From NCBI GenBank assembly GCA_021827645.1, contig JAKAVA010000103.1, positions 1 to 64,000 of the forward strand: a stretch of 64,000 nt of DNA. Direction: 5' to 3'. Below, in pieces: positions 1 through 9,119 of this stretch. Both the position numbers and the translations under genes were made by a program. The notes under the pieces were generated by a model. It saw only the letters and a program-made list of their open reading frames with translations. It was not told the DNA's origin and made no database searches. The DNA comes from Planctomycetota bacterium (lineage in GTDB: Bacteria; Planctomycetota; Phycisphaerae; WQYP01). Each line of letters begins with the position of its first letter. Position 1 is the stretch's first letter.

Positions 1-63
1 CCCTGGTGGCACTTCTATCAGCTGGTCGCCGAACGTTCCAACATCTTTCGCTCCACCGCCTGA
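1..63 (+). CDS. C-terminal end of an upstream gene (partial)
   Basis: Reading frame 1 is open from the first base of the window and ends in TGA at 61-63. It gives about 20 residues ending in IFRSTA, rich in aromatic residues. The start and nearly all of the protein lie outside the window, so no family can be assigned. It could also be a chance open frame, since only 20 codons are visible. The following bases up to 258 contain no convincing gene. Confidence 0.35.
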   Translation, partial: PWWHFYQLVAERSNIFRSTA

Positions 64-258
64 ATCCATCACAACCCGATCGGCCAATGGGGGTAAGGGG
101 GCCTTCTGCCCACAACCGTAAAAAACCTGCAGCCATGCCACCGATGTATATACAACCATGCATATCTCAGCACTGCCGCGATGACCGTGAATAATCCGGG
201 TTAAGCCCGGGCTGGGCCGCCCGGCGGGCGTGCATTCCCTGGCCACGGGGCCCGCCCA

Positions 259-1506
259 TCAAGGGTGGCCACCCAAGCTTCCCGTGTGGCCCTGCCCTTC
301 CATAGCTGCTGAGATCGGCCGTCGCTCGCCGGACATGAGGACCACCTGTCCAAGGTCGTACCACAGCGGCCTGCCCAACATGCGGCTCAGTTCTCCGTAC
401 CGCAGCAGCCGGCCGCGCCGCCCGAAAAGCCACCAATCGCACCGGTAGTAGGGGATCGGCCTGCGGCGCTCCATCTGTGGGTCGGTGGTGATTACCCCGT
501 CACGCCAGGGCCAGCGGCGTGATGTGGCAGCGATGTACAGCGTAGATCCGTCAGTGCCGCGAAACCGCACCCAAAGCGGATACTTGGTGGGCACCAGCGA
601 ACTGAAATAGCGAAGCACTGCAGCCAATCGCACCAATCGGTGGCCCGAGTTCACCCCCGTACGGAACAATTGAGAAAAAAGCCAACCCAAAGGCTTCAGG
701 CGTAATGCCGATACAAGCTTTTCGGCGGCGGCAACATCCGCCGCCGTGCCGCGCGGTTTCGCCTTGAGCCGGTTTTTGCTCCAGTAAAAAATTGCGCCAC
801 GCCCCGCGGGTGGTGAGTGCCGGGCGCAAATTTCGGATGCGATTACCGCCACCACCTGCCGCCAACTATCGCCTCTAACAAACGCGCGAGCCCTGTTTTC
901 ACGTCGGTTTTCGAAGAATGCGAGGGAAACCGCCCACCGCGGGAATACGAGCGCCGCCTCCTGGAGTCTGATTTTGGGCCCCTTCCCGGGTGCCCGCCAG
1001 ACCGCCAGTTTCCCCGCAGCGGTTGGACAGCCAACGACCAGGGCGCGAGGGCTCCCGGAAAAATGGCCGGGCGGAAAGACATCTTTTGCCGCCACCCAAG
1101 CTGGCGCAGGCCCGCGCCACTTATACCTGATTTCTCCGGCGATCTGGGCGGTGTTCACTCCGGGGCCGAGTAGCGCCAAGAGCTTTTTACCCGGTCTGGC
1201 ATCGAGACGCGTGCCAAGGGCATCGAAGGATACTGCTCGGTCCTTGAGAAATTGAAGGAGCTTGGCGGCGCTCCGCTGGGGGAGCGGGGAAATTTGGAAG
1301 GGCTTATTGAGCACAGGAATCGCGATCCCATTCCACACCAATCGAAGCCACGGCGAGCCGGGCCGGTGGGACTCGCGGACGGCTTGCCCGTTCGGCCCGC
1401 TTGCCGACGCAGCGCCGGCGGCCAAGGCCAAGCTCGCGATGGCAGCCCCGGTAATGAACCGCCAAGGTTGGTTCCCAAGCGGTTCTCTATTCGCCATGGA
1501 CAGCAT
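259..1506 (-). CDS. Secreted hypothetical protein with N-terminal signal peptide
   Basis: This 415-residue protein is not one I recognise. The start is well supported: ATG at 1506 lies seven bases after a GGAGG ribosome binding site on the minus strand. The N-terminus has a short polar stretch and then a hydrophobic alanine/leucine segment (about residues 18-35) ending in small residues, which looks like a signal peptide, so export is likely. The mature part is rich in Arg, Trp and Pro and shows no catalytic motif I can name. It faces away from the MoxR operon, with about 270 bases between them that probably hold both promoters. Confidence 0.75.
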   Translation of the reverse strand: MLSMANREPLGNQPWRFITGAAIASLALAAGAASASGPNGQAVRESHRPGSPWLRLVWNGIAIPVLNKPFQISPLPQRSAAKLLQFLKDRAVSFDALGTRLDARPGKKLLALLGPGVNTAQIAGEIRYKWRGPAPAWVAAKDVFPPGHFSGSPRALVVGCPTAAGKLAVWRAPGKGPKIRLQEAALVFPRWAVSLAFFENRRENRARAFVRGDSWRQVVAVIASEICARHSPPAGRGAIFYWSKNRLKAKPRGTAADVAAAEKLVSALRLKPLGWLFSQLFRTGVNSGHRLVRLAAVLRYFSSLVPTKYPLWVRFRGTDGSTLYIAATSRRWPWRDGVITTDPQMERRRPIPYYRCDWWLFGRRGRLLRYGELSRMLGRPLWYDLGQVVLMSGERRPISAAMEGQGHTGSLGGHP

Positions 1507-1722
1507 TGAATACCTCCGTCACTAAATCGGTGATTGACTTTCTGAAGGCCTTCTTGCTGACGTCGACGCTTGTCTTGTCGCCCGCTGTCAAGACGTTGGT
1601 ATCGATGGCGACCATGGAAACCCCCAACATTTCAATTTCCACTGCGGAAAATACCTCGCGGGGCAGACCGGAGCAAATGGCGTGTAACGCAATGACGGAG
1701 GATGCAAAACGTTGTAGGCTCG

Positions 1723-1728
1723 TATAAT
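1723..1728 (+). promoter_or_regulatory. Putative -10 box for the MoxR operon
   Basis: A perfect TATAAT lies about 50 bases before the moxR start. No good -35 box is visible 16-18 bases upstream. Transcription would begin near 1735, leaving a leader of about 45 bases. Confidence 0.45.
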
Positions 1729-1778
1729 GGCGAGATGCCGATGGGGTTAACGGGCAGTTGTTCAATGGAGTACCGGTA

Positions 1779-2870
1779 ATGAGTGAATTCATGGGTCGTT
1801 TCAGCCAAACCGAGCGGCCGCCAACGCCGGACGCCGCCCCACCCCCGCAGGCACCTGCCCGGGTAACGGGATCCGATGTACTGGCAGTCGAGGATCTGGC
1901 CAAAAGCTACCGTGCGATCTGCGATCAGCTTGGCAAGGTGATTGTCGGCCAAGAGGAGGTGATCGAACAAGTTCTAACGGCGATGTTCTGCCGCGGACAT
2001 GCGCTGCTGGTGGGCGTGCCGGGGTTGGCAAAAACGATGCTGGTCAAGACGCTGAGCGAAGTTCTGAGTCTGCAGTTCAAGCGGGTTCAGTTCACACCTG
2101 ATTTGATGCCTTCGGATATTACCGGAACCGATGTGCTGGAAGAAGATAAGACGACGGGGAAACGGGCGTTCAGATTCGTCCGCGGTCCGCTATTTACCAA
2201 CATGCTCCTGGCCGATGAAATCAATCGCACACCCCCCAAAACACAAGCGGCGCTGCTCGAGGCGATGCAGGAGCATCGCGTTACCGCCGGCGAAAACACG
2301 TACGATCTACCGCAACCCTTTTTCGTGCTGGCCACGCAGAACCCCATTGAACAGGAAGGAACCTATCCATTACCCGAGGCACAGCTTGACCGATTTATGT
2401 TCATGACGGTGGTGCGATATCCCACGGCAGCGGAGGAGTTGCAGATCATGAAGCAGTCAAGTTCACTGCAACCGGCGACACTCAATCGCGTGCTGGACGC
2501 AACGACCATTGAATATCTGCAGGACGTGGTGCGCCGCGTGCCGGCGGCTGATCATGTTTATGAGTTTGCCCGCAGCCTGGTGCGTGCAACGCGTCCCGGC
2601 GAAGCCGAAGCACCAAAATGGCTGACAGACCTGGTGCAATGGGGAGCGGGCCCACGGGCCAGCATTTATCTGATACTGGCCGGCAAGGCAAGGGCGATTC
2701 TGCATGGACGTATGCACGTGAGCACGGAAGACATTTCGCAGGTAGCCAAGCCGGTCCTCCGACATCGGATCACCACCACCTTCAGCGCGGAGGCAAGCGG
2801 CATTTCGACCGACAAGATCATTGAACGTTTACTCAACGAACTGGGTGGCGCGGCACAGCGTGCGGCGTAA
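1779..2870 (+). CDS. moxR: MoxR-family AAA+ ATPase
   Basis: A 363-residue AAA+ ATPase of the MoxR group. These act as chaperones for, or activators of, partner proteins with von Willebrand A (VWA) domains. The Walker A motif GVPGLAKT is at about residues 79-86, Walker B LLADEIN at 143-149, and the sensor 1 region LATQNP at 184-189. I chose ATG 1779 because a GGAG ribosome binding site lies eight bases upstream; a TTG seven codons earlier has no such support. The next three genes encode a DUF58 protein and two VWA proteins, the usual partners of MoxR. It is the first gene of a long plus-strand operon. Confidence 0.95.
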   Translation: MSEFMGRFSQTERPPTPDAAPPPQAPARVTGSDVLAVEDLAKSYRAICDQLGKVIVGQEEVIEQVLTAMFCRGHALLVGVPGLAKTMLVKTLSEVLSLQFKRVQFTPDLMPSDITGTDVLEEDKTTGKRAFRFVRGPLFTNMLLADEINRTPPKTQAALLEAMQEHRVTAGENTYDLPQPFFVLATQNPIEQEGTYPLPEAQLDRFMFMTVVRYPTAAEELQIMKQSSSLQPATLNRVLDATTIEYLQDVVRRVPAADHVYEFARSLVRATRPGEAEAPKWLTDLVQWGAGPRASIYLILAGKARAILHGRMHVSTEDISQVAKPVLRHRITTTFSAEASGISTDKIIERLLNELGGAAQRAA

Positions 2871-2901
2871 CGGGGAATCCGGATTTTCATTCGGAAGGCA
2901 G

Positions 2902-3846
2902 GTGGGTGGTATTTCGATCTCGATTCATGAACGTCAGGAGCCTGAATCAGGCTCGCTATTAGCACCGGAACTGCTGTCACGAATCAGCCGGCTGGAAATG
3001 GTCGCGCGTCAAGTTATGGACGGTTACGTTCAGGGAATGCACCGGTCCGCACACCTCGGATTTGCCACCGACTTTGCCCAGCATCGTGAATACACCCCGG
3101 GCGATGACCTCAAGCGCATCGATTGGCGGGTGTATGCGAAAGTGGATCGATTTTATATCCGTCAGTATGAAGTGAGCACCAATTTGCGAGCGCACCTGCT
3201 GGTTGATACGAGCGGTTCCATGGCATACCGCGGGGCCGACGACGCCATGAGCAAATATCGCTATGCTCAGTTCACGGCTGCGTGCCTCGCCTACCTGCTG
3301 CTGCACCAGCAGGATGCCTGCGGTTTGATTACGCTGGACGAAAAAATACAGGACTTTATTCCGGCCAGGTCAACAGCATCGCATCTGATTACCCTGACCC
3401 GCGCGCTGGAGGCGCGATCGTGCGGGGTAGAGGGGAATCTGAGCCGGACACTCCACGAAGTCGCGGACCGACTCAAGCAGCGCAGCATGGTCATTCTACT
3501 GAGCGATCTGCTCGAACCGGCCGACGCAGTGATCAGCGCCCTGCACCACCTACGGCACCGCCGTCACGAGGTGCTGGTGCTTCAGATATTGGCACACGAT
3601 GAGATTGTATTTCCCTTCCGAAAATGGACGCTTTTCAAGAGTATGGAGGCATCCGATCATTCTTTGCGACTGGATCCGGCGGTGGTGCGCCGCCGTTATC
3701 TTGATGCGATTGCCGGGCATCGCCGAGCGATTGAAACCACCTGCAGCGACCTGCGCATCAGCTATCGGCTCATGGACACCCGTCACAGTGTGGATCGGGC
3801 GTTAACCGCCTATCTGTCCACCCGACTCAGGGAGCGCGGCATTTGA
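2902..3846 (+). CDS. DUF58 domain protein with VWA-like fold
   Basis: About 314 residues. The DUF58 signature is clear at residues 62-75 (REYTPGDDLKRIDW), followed by a VWA-type metal site DTSGSM at 102-107. Proteins of this kind are the constant genetic partner of MoxR ATPases and are thought to be their substrate or adaptor. The start is uncertain: GTG 2902 follows a GGAAGG closely, while a TTG at 2821 would overlap moxR by 50 bases and add an unconserved-looking tail. The end overlaps the next gene by 4 bp, so the two are probably translationally coupled. Confidence 0.9.
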   Translation: MGGISISIHERQEPESGSLLAPELLSRISRLEMVARQVMDGYVQGMHRSAHLGFATDFAQHREYTPGDDLKRIDWRVYAKVDRFYIRQYEVSTNLRAHLLVDTSGSMAYRGADDAMSKYRYAQFTAACLAYLLLHQQDACGLITLDEKIQDFIPARSTASHLITLTRALEARSCGVEGNLSRTLHEVADRLKQRSMVILLSDLLEPADAVISALHHLRHRRHEVLVLQILAHDEIVFPFRKWTLFKSMEASDHSLRLDPAVVRRRYLDAIAGHRRAIETTCSDLRISYRLMDTRHSVDRALTAYLSTRLRERGI

Positions 3847-6095
3847 GTTTTATGATGCCCATCATGCTCCTTGGGACGGCCCTGGCGGCGATACCTCTCA
3901 TTATTCATCTGCTGCATCGCCGTAAAACCACACCCATTGAGTGGTCGGCCATGCTTTTTCTGCAACCGAGCGAAACGACGCAGAAGCAAAAGCGTATTCC
4001 CGAGCACTGGCTGCTGCTGATTTTGCGAATGCTGCTGCTTGGCTTCATTGCATTTTTGTTATCTATGCCGGTGCTGTCCGATGGGGGTCTTTCCGTCATC
4101 GGCCGCAGTACACCTGCGGATGTCGTGGTCATCATGGACCATTCGATATCGACGGGATTTATCAGCGGCCGCCGTACGGTTTTTAGCCATGGCATTGTGC
4201 TTCTCCGAAGCCTCATTCATCATCTGAGCCCTGACGACAGCCTTAATATTGTAGTAGCCGGGCACCGTAATGACAGCCTGAGTCGCCATGGGATATTGAT
4301 TGCGGACCGGACGCGGATTGAGCGGAGATTTATTCTTCCGCTGGAACAGTTACCTGCCGGCCTATCAGGCAGTTCGATACCCTCCGCGATACGCTACGCA
4401 CAGGCGATTGCGCAAAGAGGCAATAACCTGAAGAAGGTGATATTCGTCATCTCCAATGATCGGGTGGTATCGTGGAAGATCGGCAGGACAGGTTTGTGGG
4501 CAAGTACCCGCACGGCGTCTGCCGGCCGCCTCGTCCCGGTTTACAATATTAAGATTCCGGCGCTTGTCACTGAATCCGACGTTTCCATCGGGCCGCTTCA
4601 TATTGAACCACGCATTCCGGGTGCCGGACACCCTGCACATATTATTTTCACGGTGGAGAATTCGGGCCCGCTGGCCGTAAGCGGCGTCAGATTGCGCCTG
4701 CTTGTTAACGGCCAGCCGGTCGCCGTGACGCAGATACGTGAACTCGCAGCCGGTAAAACCCGCACCTGTCGCTTTAAGTATCGCTTTCATACGGCGGGGT
4801 CGCATTGGCTGGAGGTCCGTACCCATTTTCAGGATGCGCTGGCGGCGGATAATCGATCTTTGGCGGCAGTAAAAATCTGGAACCATCTTTCGGTACTGAT
4901 CATCGATCACCAGGTGGGCTCAATCGGCCATTACCGCAACAGCCGGTTCATAGCAGCCGCGCTTGATCCATTTCCGCAGGAACAGGGTGGTCCGGCGCTG
5001 GCCACACCGGTGGTGGTGAGCATCAGCCGGGCGGCGCAGATGCATCTGCGAAAATTCGATGCCATCATCTTGAACGATCCAACGACCGTACCCGGCAATC
5101 TGCTCACACGGCTGAACTTATTCGCACGGACCGGCCGGGGGGTGTGGATCATTGCCGGCCACCACACCAATGACCATTTTTTGAATACCGAACTGCAGTC
5201 ACATGGTCTGTCCGTCGGAACCTTTGGGCAACTTAAAAAGTCACAGCGACCGCCATTTATCGTTATCAGGGATCGGCGAAGTGAGATCGTCAAGCCGCTT
5301 CTGCAGGCCGGGCACAATCAGATTGTCGGCGTCACCTTACGCGGGTGGTGGGCCCTTAAGCCGGAAATTAATAATACCCGAGTCATCGCGGCCACCGGTG
5401 ATGGAGACCCGCTCATGGTGGAGAGGGATTTGGGTTCATCCGGTGGACGGCTTCTGGTCTGGACAACCGGCGTAGGCGGTCAATTGAATGACTGGCCAAC
5501 GGTAGCGGCAAGTTTCGTCCCGCTGGTGAACCAGAGTATTGTGCATCTGGCACTGGCGGGTCGGGAGCTTTCAAGCCGACGCGAACTGAATCCCGGCAGC
5601 ATGCTGGTCTGGACCGGCCCGGGTCGTCCCCCGATCACTTCCGCTCAACTTACTTTGCCTGATAAGCGTATTATCCCGCTGCATCCGAGACTGGAGCCGG
5701 GCGATCAATATTTAATCACCTCCAGCCATACAGCCCAACCCGGGCTTCACCGGTTGACGCTCAAACCCGGCGGCAAAAGAAGCCCGATTTACTACTGTGT
5801 CGCGATTGATCCCCGGCAGCTTGCACCGGCTGAATTGACTCCCGCAGATATACACTGGATGAAGAATCAGAGGTTTATCGCCGGTTCAATCACGCCCAAT
5901 CGTGCCGCCACGATTCTGGGAACCGCGGTCGGAGGCCTGTCGGTCTGGCCGCTCATTGCCATTCTGGTGCTCGTCGTCATGGTCGTTGAAGGGTGGCTGT
6001 GCCGTCGACTTGGACGACTGCAGTCGGATGACCCACCCACGGAAAGCGACAGCGACATTACGGCGGCGGCCTACCCCACGGGTGCACCATGGTAG
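3843..6095 (+). CDS. BatA-like membrane protein with VWA domain
   Basis: A 750-residue membrane protein. The N-terminus has the two hydrophobic segments and the short basic loop (HLLHRRK) typical of the aerotolerance-regulator BatA N-terminal domain. A VWA domain follows, with the metal-binding DxSxS intact at residues 99-103 (DHSIS). A long extracytoplasmic middle part is followed by one C-terminal membrane segment near residues 695-720. The TTG start overlaps the previous stop codon and is preceded at eight bases by GGGAG. It overlaps the next gene by 7 bp. It probably works with MoxR and the DUF58 protein at the membrane. Confidence 0.88.
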   Translation: MSFMMPIMLLGTALAAIPLIIHLLHRRKTTPIEWSAMLFLQPSETTQKQKRIPEHWLLLILRMLLLGFIAFLLSMPVLSDGGLSVIGRSTPADVVVIMDHSISTGFISGRRTVFSHGIVLLRSLIHHLSPDDSLNIVVAGHRNDSLSRHGILIADRTRIERRFILPLEQLPAGLSGSSIPSAIRYAQAIAQRGNNLKKVIFVISNDRVVSWKIGRTGLWASTRTASAGRLVPVYNIKIPALVTESDVSIGPLHIEPRIPGAGHPAHIIFTVENSGPLAVSGVRLRLLVNGQPVAVTQIRELAAGKTRTCRFKYRFHTAGSHWLEVRTHFQDALAADNRSLAAVKIWNHLSVLIIDHQVGSIGHYRNSRFIAAALDPFPQEQGGPALATPVVVSISRAAQMHLRKFDAIILNDPTTVPGNLLTRLNLFARTGRGVWIIAGHHTNDHFLNTELQSHGLSVGTFGQLKKSQRPPFIVIRDRRSEIVKPLLQAGHNQIVGVTLRGWWALKPEINNTRVIAATGDGDPLMVERDLGSSGGRLLVWTTGVGGQLNDWPTVAASFVPLVNQSIVHLALAGRELSSRRELNPGSMLVWTGPGRPPITSAQLTLPDKRIIPLHPRLEPGDQYLITSSHTAQPGLHRLTLKPGGKRSPIYYCVAIDPRQLAPAELTPADIHWMKNQRFIAGSITPNRAATILGTAVGGLSVWPLIAILVLVVMVVEGWLCRRLGRLQSDDPPTESDSDITAAAYPTGAPW

Positions 6096-8998
6096 ACCAC
6101 CATCCGCCAAGTTCGGGCATTTATCCAACCGTGCATCCGGTCATGAATATCTGGCTGATGCTGATAATGGTAGGCGCCGCCGGCGGCGCGTTGGTTTACT
6201 GGTACATGGGGCAGAAGCGACTGCTTTCTCCGCGAACCCTGTTGCTGGTGACCGCGATCCGACTCGCGATGATCCTATTAATTTTTCTATGCCTTTTGCG
6301 ACCAAGCGTGTCGTGGCTCCGGGTGCGGCGTGTCCCCGGTTCTCTCTGGTTGGTGGTTGATCACAGTCAATCGATGTCGATAAAAGACGGCCCGCACTCT
6401 CCGGAGACGGAGCTTCGATGGGCCTGCGCCCTGGGATATCTGAAGCCGAACATCTACAACGACGCGGCAGATCGAGCGTCCGAATGGTCGGACGTATTGG
6501 CACAACGGCTCGGCATCATCCGAAGAGAATTGGACGCCGGGGCCGGGGACAGTCCATCGGGAAAAAGGCGTATCCGTCGGCAATTTCAGTGGTGGAATAA
6601 ATATGCCACACGCCTGATCAGGCATCTCTCCACTCTGCACGGCGCAGATTCGATAGCAGCGACATTCAAATCGGCGCAAAAGATCGTCGGTCATGTGGAG
6701 GGGCAACTGCATGGCTCCACGGTCCGTGGTCAAGCTTTTGCTGATTTAAGTTCCGCCGTTTCAGCGCTGAATCGAGCAGCCAAAAACCTCGCGAGCCTGG
6801 CTGAAGCACGCGATAAGGCATTTCTCGCATCCCAAGGCCGTCAACCTGCCGTCATCCTGGCGCTGAACCGGGTCGGCGGCATGAGTCGGACAAAACTTGC
6901 CATCGCAGCACTGTTATCGCATCACGCGGAGGACGGAAGGGTCTTTGGAGGCATAACGGCCGGTGAGCGTGTGCATGTCGTGAGTTTCGCCGCCAATGCA
7001 TACAACGCGGGGCAGGCATCACCATTAACGCTACGGAATGTGCTTCGCCACGCCATGAATCCGACCGGCAAGGCGACGAATATTACCGCTGGACTGATGA
7101 CGGCGGCCCACCAGATGAACTCGCCGACATCGTCGAAGGTGCTGGTGGTTTCGGACGGCCGTCAGAATATGGGACCCGATCCCGGGCCGATCGCGCGATT
7201 GATGCTGGCCCGCGGAACCCCCACCTACGCACTCTGCGTTGGGGCCGGCTTCAACTCGCCACGCGTAAGGATTCAGGCCGTCAACGCTCCGACCTGGATT
7301 TTCAAACATGAGAAGATGCACGCCGTTGCCCTGGTGTCCATTCGAGATATGGCGGATCATCCGGTAAAAATCTATCTATATCGAAACGGTAAGCTCATTG
7401 ACAGACGGACCCTGCTGGCGACATCACAACACAGCGTACGAACCGTACGGTTCAGCAATACCCTGAATTCGCCGGGCGTCTATTGGTATCAATTACGCAT
7501 CGGGCACGTTGCCGGGGCCCTTTATCACGGGAAAGTGCAGAAATCGTTCCGGGTAACCGTCCGTCGCGACAAACTTCAGGTGCTGGTGGTGGATAATCAG
7601 CCGCGTTGGGAGTATCAATATCTGGTCAATTATTTTTCACGGAGCGGCCGTGTGCACCTGCAGGCCGTGCTGCTGCATCCGGCCACGATCGCGGGGGTGG
7701 TACCGCCGAAACCGGTTGCCGCGTCTCCATCCAATTCACTTTATACCGCGTCCATTCTGCCCAGGGGAAAAAAAGCGTGGGGTCAGTTTAACCTGATCAT
7801 TCTGGGCGATATTCCCCCAAGTTCGCTTTCGGCGGCAGATCAACAGGCACTTGCCTATGCGGTTGAAACTCAAGGCAGCGCACTGGTGCTCATTGCGGGT
7901 CAGAACTATATGCCCGGTGCATGGAAGGGAACGGCTCTGGCCGGGCTTATGCCGGTGAGATTAAAACCGGTGTGGGCGCCAAGCGTCATGCGCGAACAGG
8001 AGCGATCGGGATTTGCCCCCCTGCTGACACCCGAAGGCGTCGAGTCGGATCTTTCTGATTTAGGAATGGATCGAAGTCGCAACAATCGCTTCTGGAGAGA
8101 TATGCCGCGTTGGTATTGGCACAGCACCTTCACCGATGCCCGACCCGATGCGCGGGTATTGTGGATGATCGGCAATCCGGGTGGTCCCGGCTCAAATTCA
8201 GGGGAGGGCGATCACCAAAGAGCTCTTCTGGCCACCGTGAGCGCCGGTGCGGGGCGGGTGCTGTATCTGGCCAGTGATCAAACTTGGCGAATGCGGTCGG
8301 ATGACGGCCATAACCTTGAGAACGCTTTTCTGGCCCAATTGGTGAAATGGGCGGTTGGTACACAACTTCCGGTGGGAGGAAAGTGGGTGCGGTTTGGCAC
8401 CAATCGAACGCGATATCGTTTTGGGCAAACTGTGCATGTTCGCGCACGCGTGCTGCATACCAATCTGCTTCCGGACGCGCACCTTCGATTTCAGGTTCGA
8501 GCCCGTCTGATTCACAGTCGTCGTAATCCCAAAGAGGTTGGTGCCATGCAATCAGCTTCCATGATCGCAACACCCGGTTCGCCGGGGTTTTACAGCGGGG
8601 TACTGACCGGCCTGGAACCGGGCAGCTATTCAATCACGCTGAAAGGGGATCACGTGGGTCAAAAACTGGCGGATGACCCTACAGCCGTCAATCGTAACGA
8701 GATTATCCGTATTCGGGCCCGTAAAAATCTGGAAATGTTTGATCCATCGGCAGACCCTCGAGCACTGGAACAATTGGCCGCAGCCGGCGGCGGGGTCATG
8801 GTAACAGGACCGGCCTATTCGATATTGGCCGCCGCCATGCCACCGCAAAAACACACGCTTCGCAGCGTTAATACCATTGGGCTGCTGACGAACGCCCGGA
8901 GCCCGGGAACGGCAGCGCTTCAATGGTTGTTTATGATTCTTTTTGCTTTATTAGCGGCGGCGGAATGGATCATAAGAAAAACCAAAGGTTTGATATGA
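6089..8998 (+). CDS. Large VWA membrane protein with glutamine-amidotransferase-like fold
   Basis: A 969-residue protein with two N-terminal membrane segments (about residues 19-40 and 50-70), a VWA start with an intact DxSxS at 91-95 (DHSQS), and a long insertion before the rest of the VWA fold, which resumes near VLVVSDGRQ. From about residue 490 there is a region resembling the class I glutamine amidotransferase-like fold found in planctomycete VWA proteins (starting near VLVVDNQPRWEY). I see no catalytic cysteine, so this part is probably structural. A single C-terminal membrane helix ends the protein. It is the fourth gene of the MoxR operon. Confidence 0.85.
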   Translation: MVDHHPPSSGIYPTVHPVMNIWLMLIMVGAAGGALVYWYMGQKRLLSPRTLLLVTAIRLAMILLIFLCLLRPSVSWLRVRRVPGSLWLVVDHSQSMSIKDGPHSPETELRWACALGYLKPNIYNDAADRASEWSDVLAQRLGIIRRELDAGAGDSPSGKRRIRRQFQWWNKYATRLIRHLSTLHGADSIAATFKSAQKIVGHVEGQLHGSTVRGQAFADLSSAVSALNRAAKNLASLAEARDKAFLASQGRQPAVILALNRVGGMSRTKLAIAALLSHHAEDGRVFGGITAGERVHVVSFAANAYNAGQASPLTLRNVLRHAMNPTGKATNITAGLMTAAHQMNSPTSSKVLVVSDGRQNMGPDPGPIARLMLARGTPTYALCVGAGFNSPRVRIQAVNAPTWIFKHEKMHAVALVSIRDMADHPVKIYLYRNGKLIDRRTLLATSQHSVRTVRFSNTLNSPGVYWYQLRIGHVAGALYHGKVQKSFRVTVRRDKLQVLVVDNQPRWEYQYLVNYFSRSGRVHLQAVLLHPATIAGVVPPKPVAASPSNSLYTASILPRGKKAWGQFNLIILGDIPPSSLSAADQQALAYAVETQGSALVLIAGQNYMPGAWKGTALAGLMPVRLKPVWAPSVMREQERSGFAPLLTPEGVESDLSDLGMDRSRNNRFWRDMPRWYWHSTFTDARPDARVLWMIGNPGGPGSNSGEGDHQRALLATVSAGAGRVLYLASDQTWRMRSDDGHNLENAFLAQLVKWAVGTQLPVGGKWVRFGTNRTRYRFGQTVHVRARVLHTNLLPDAHLRFQVRARLIHSRRNPKEVGAMQSASMIATPGSPGFYSGVLTGLEPGSYSITLKGDHVGQKLADDPTAVNRNEIIRIRARKNLEMFDPSADPRALEQLAAAGGGVMVTGPAYSILAAAMPPQKHTLRSVNTIGLLTNARSPGTAALQWLFMILFALLAAAEWIIRKTKGLI

Positions 8999-9119
8999 TA
9001 GTGGTATGAGAAAGCATGGGCGGGGATCAACCATGGGCGGCTGCCGCCGGGCATTTTCCGGCGGTTACCCAAGAGGTACTGAGCCTTCCACGTTCGTGCA
9101 TCCGGCAGAGAACTGAGTC

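Noticed and set aside
196..210. CCGGG-TTAAG-CCCGG hairpin after the first minus-strand gene, considered as a terminator
   Set aside because: Short stem and no T-run on either strand.
1506..1727. Open frame of 73 codons on the plus strand opposite the secreted-protein promoter
   Set aside because: It starts at a TTG with no ribosome binding site, overlaps the first codon of a better-supported gene, and has no motif; it looks like a chance frame in a promoter region.
4365..4910. Long antisense open frames inside the BatA-like gene and many other genes
   Set aside because: They are shadows of real genes caused by high GC content in the third codon position; composition and lack of ribosome binding sites argue against them.
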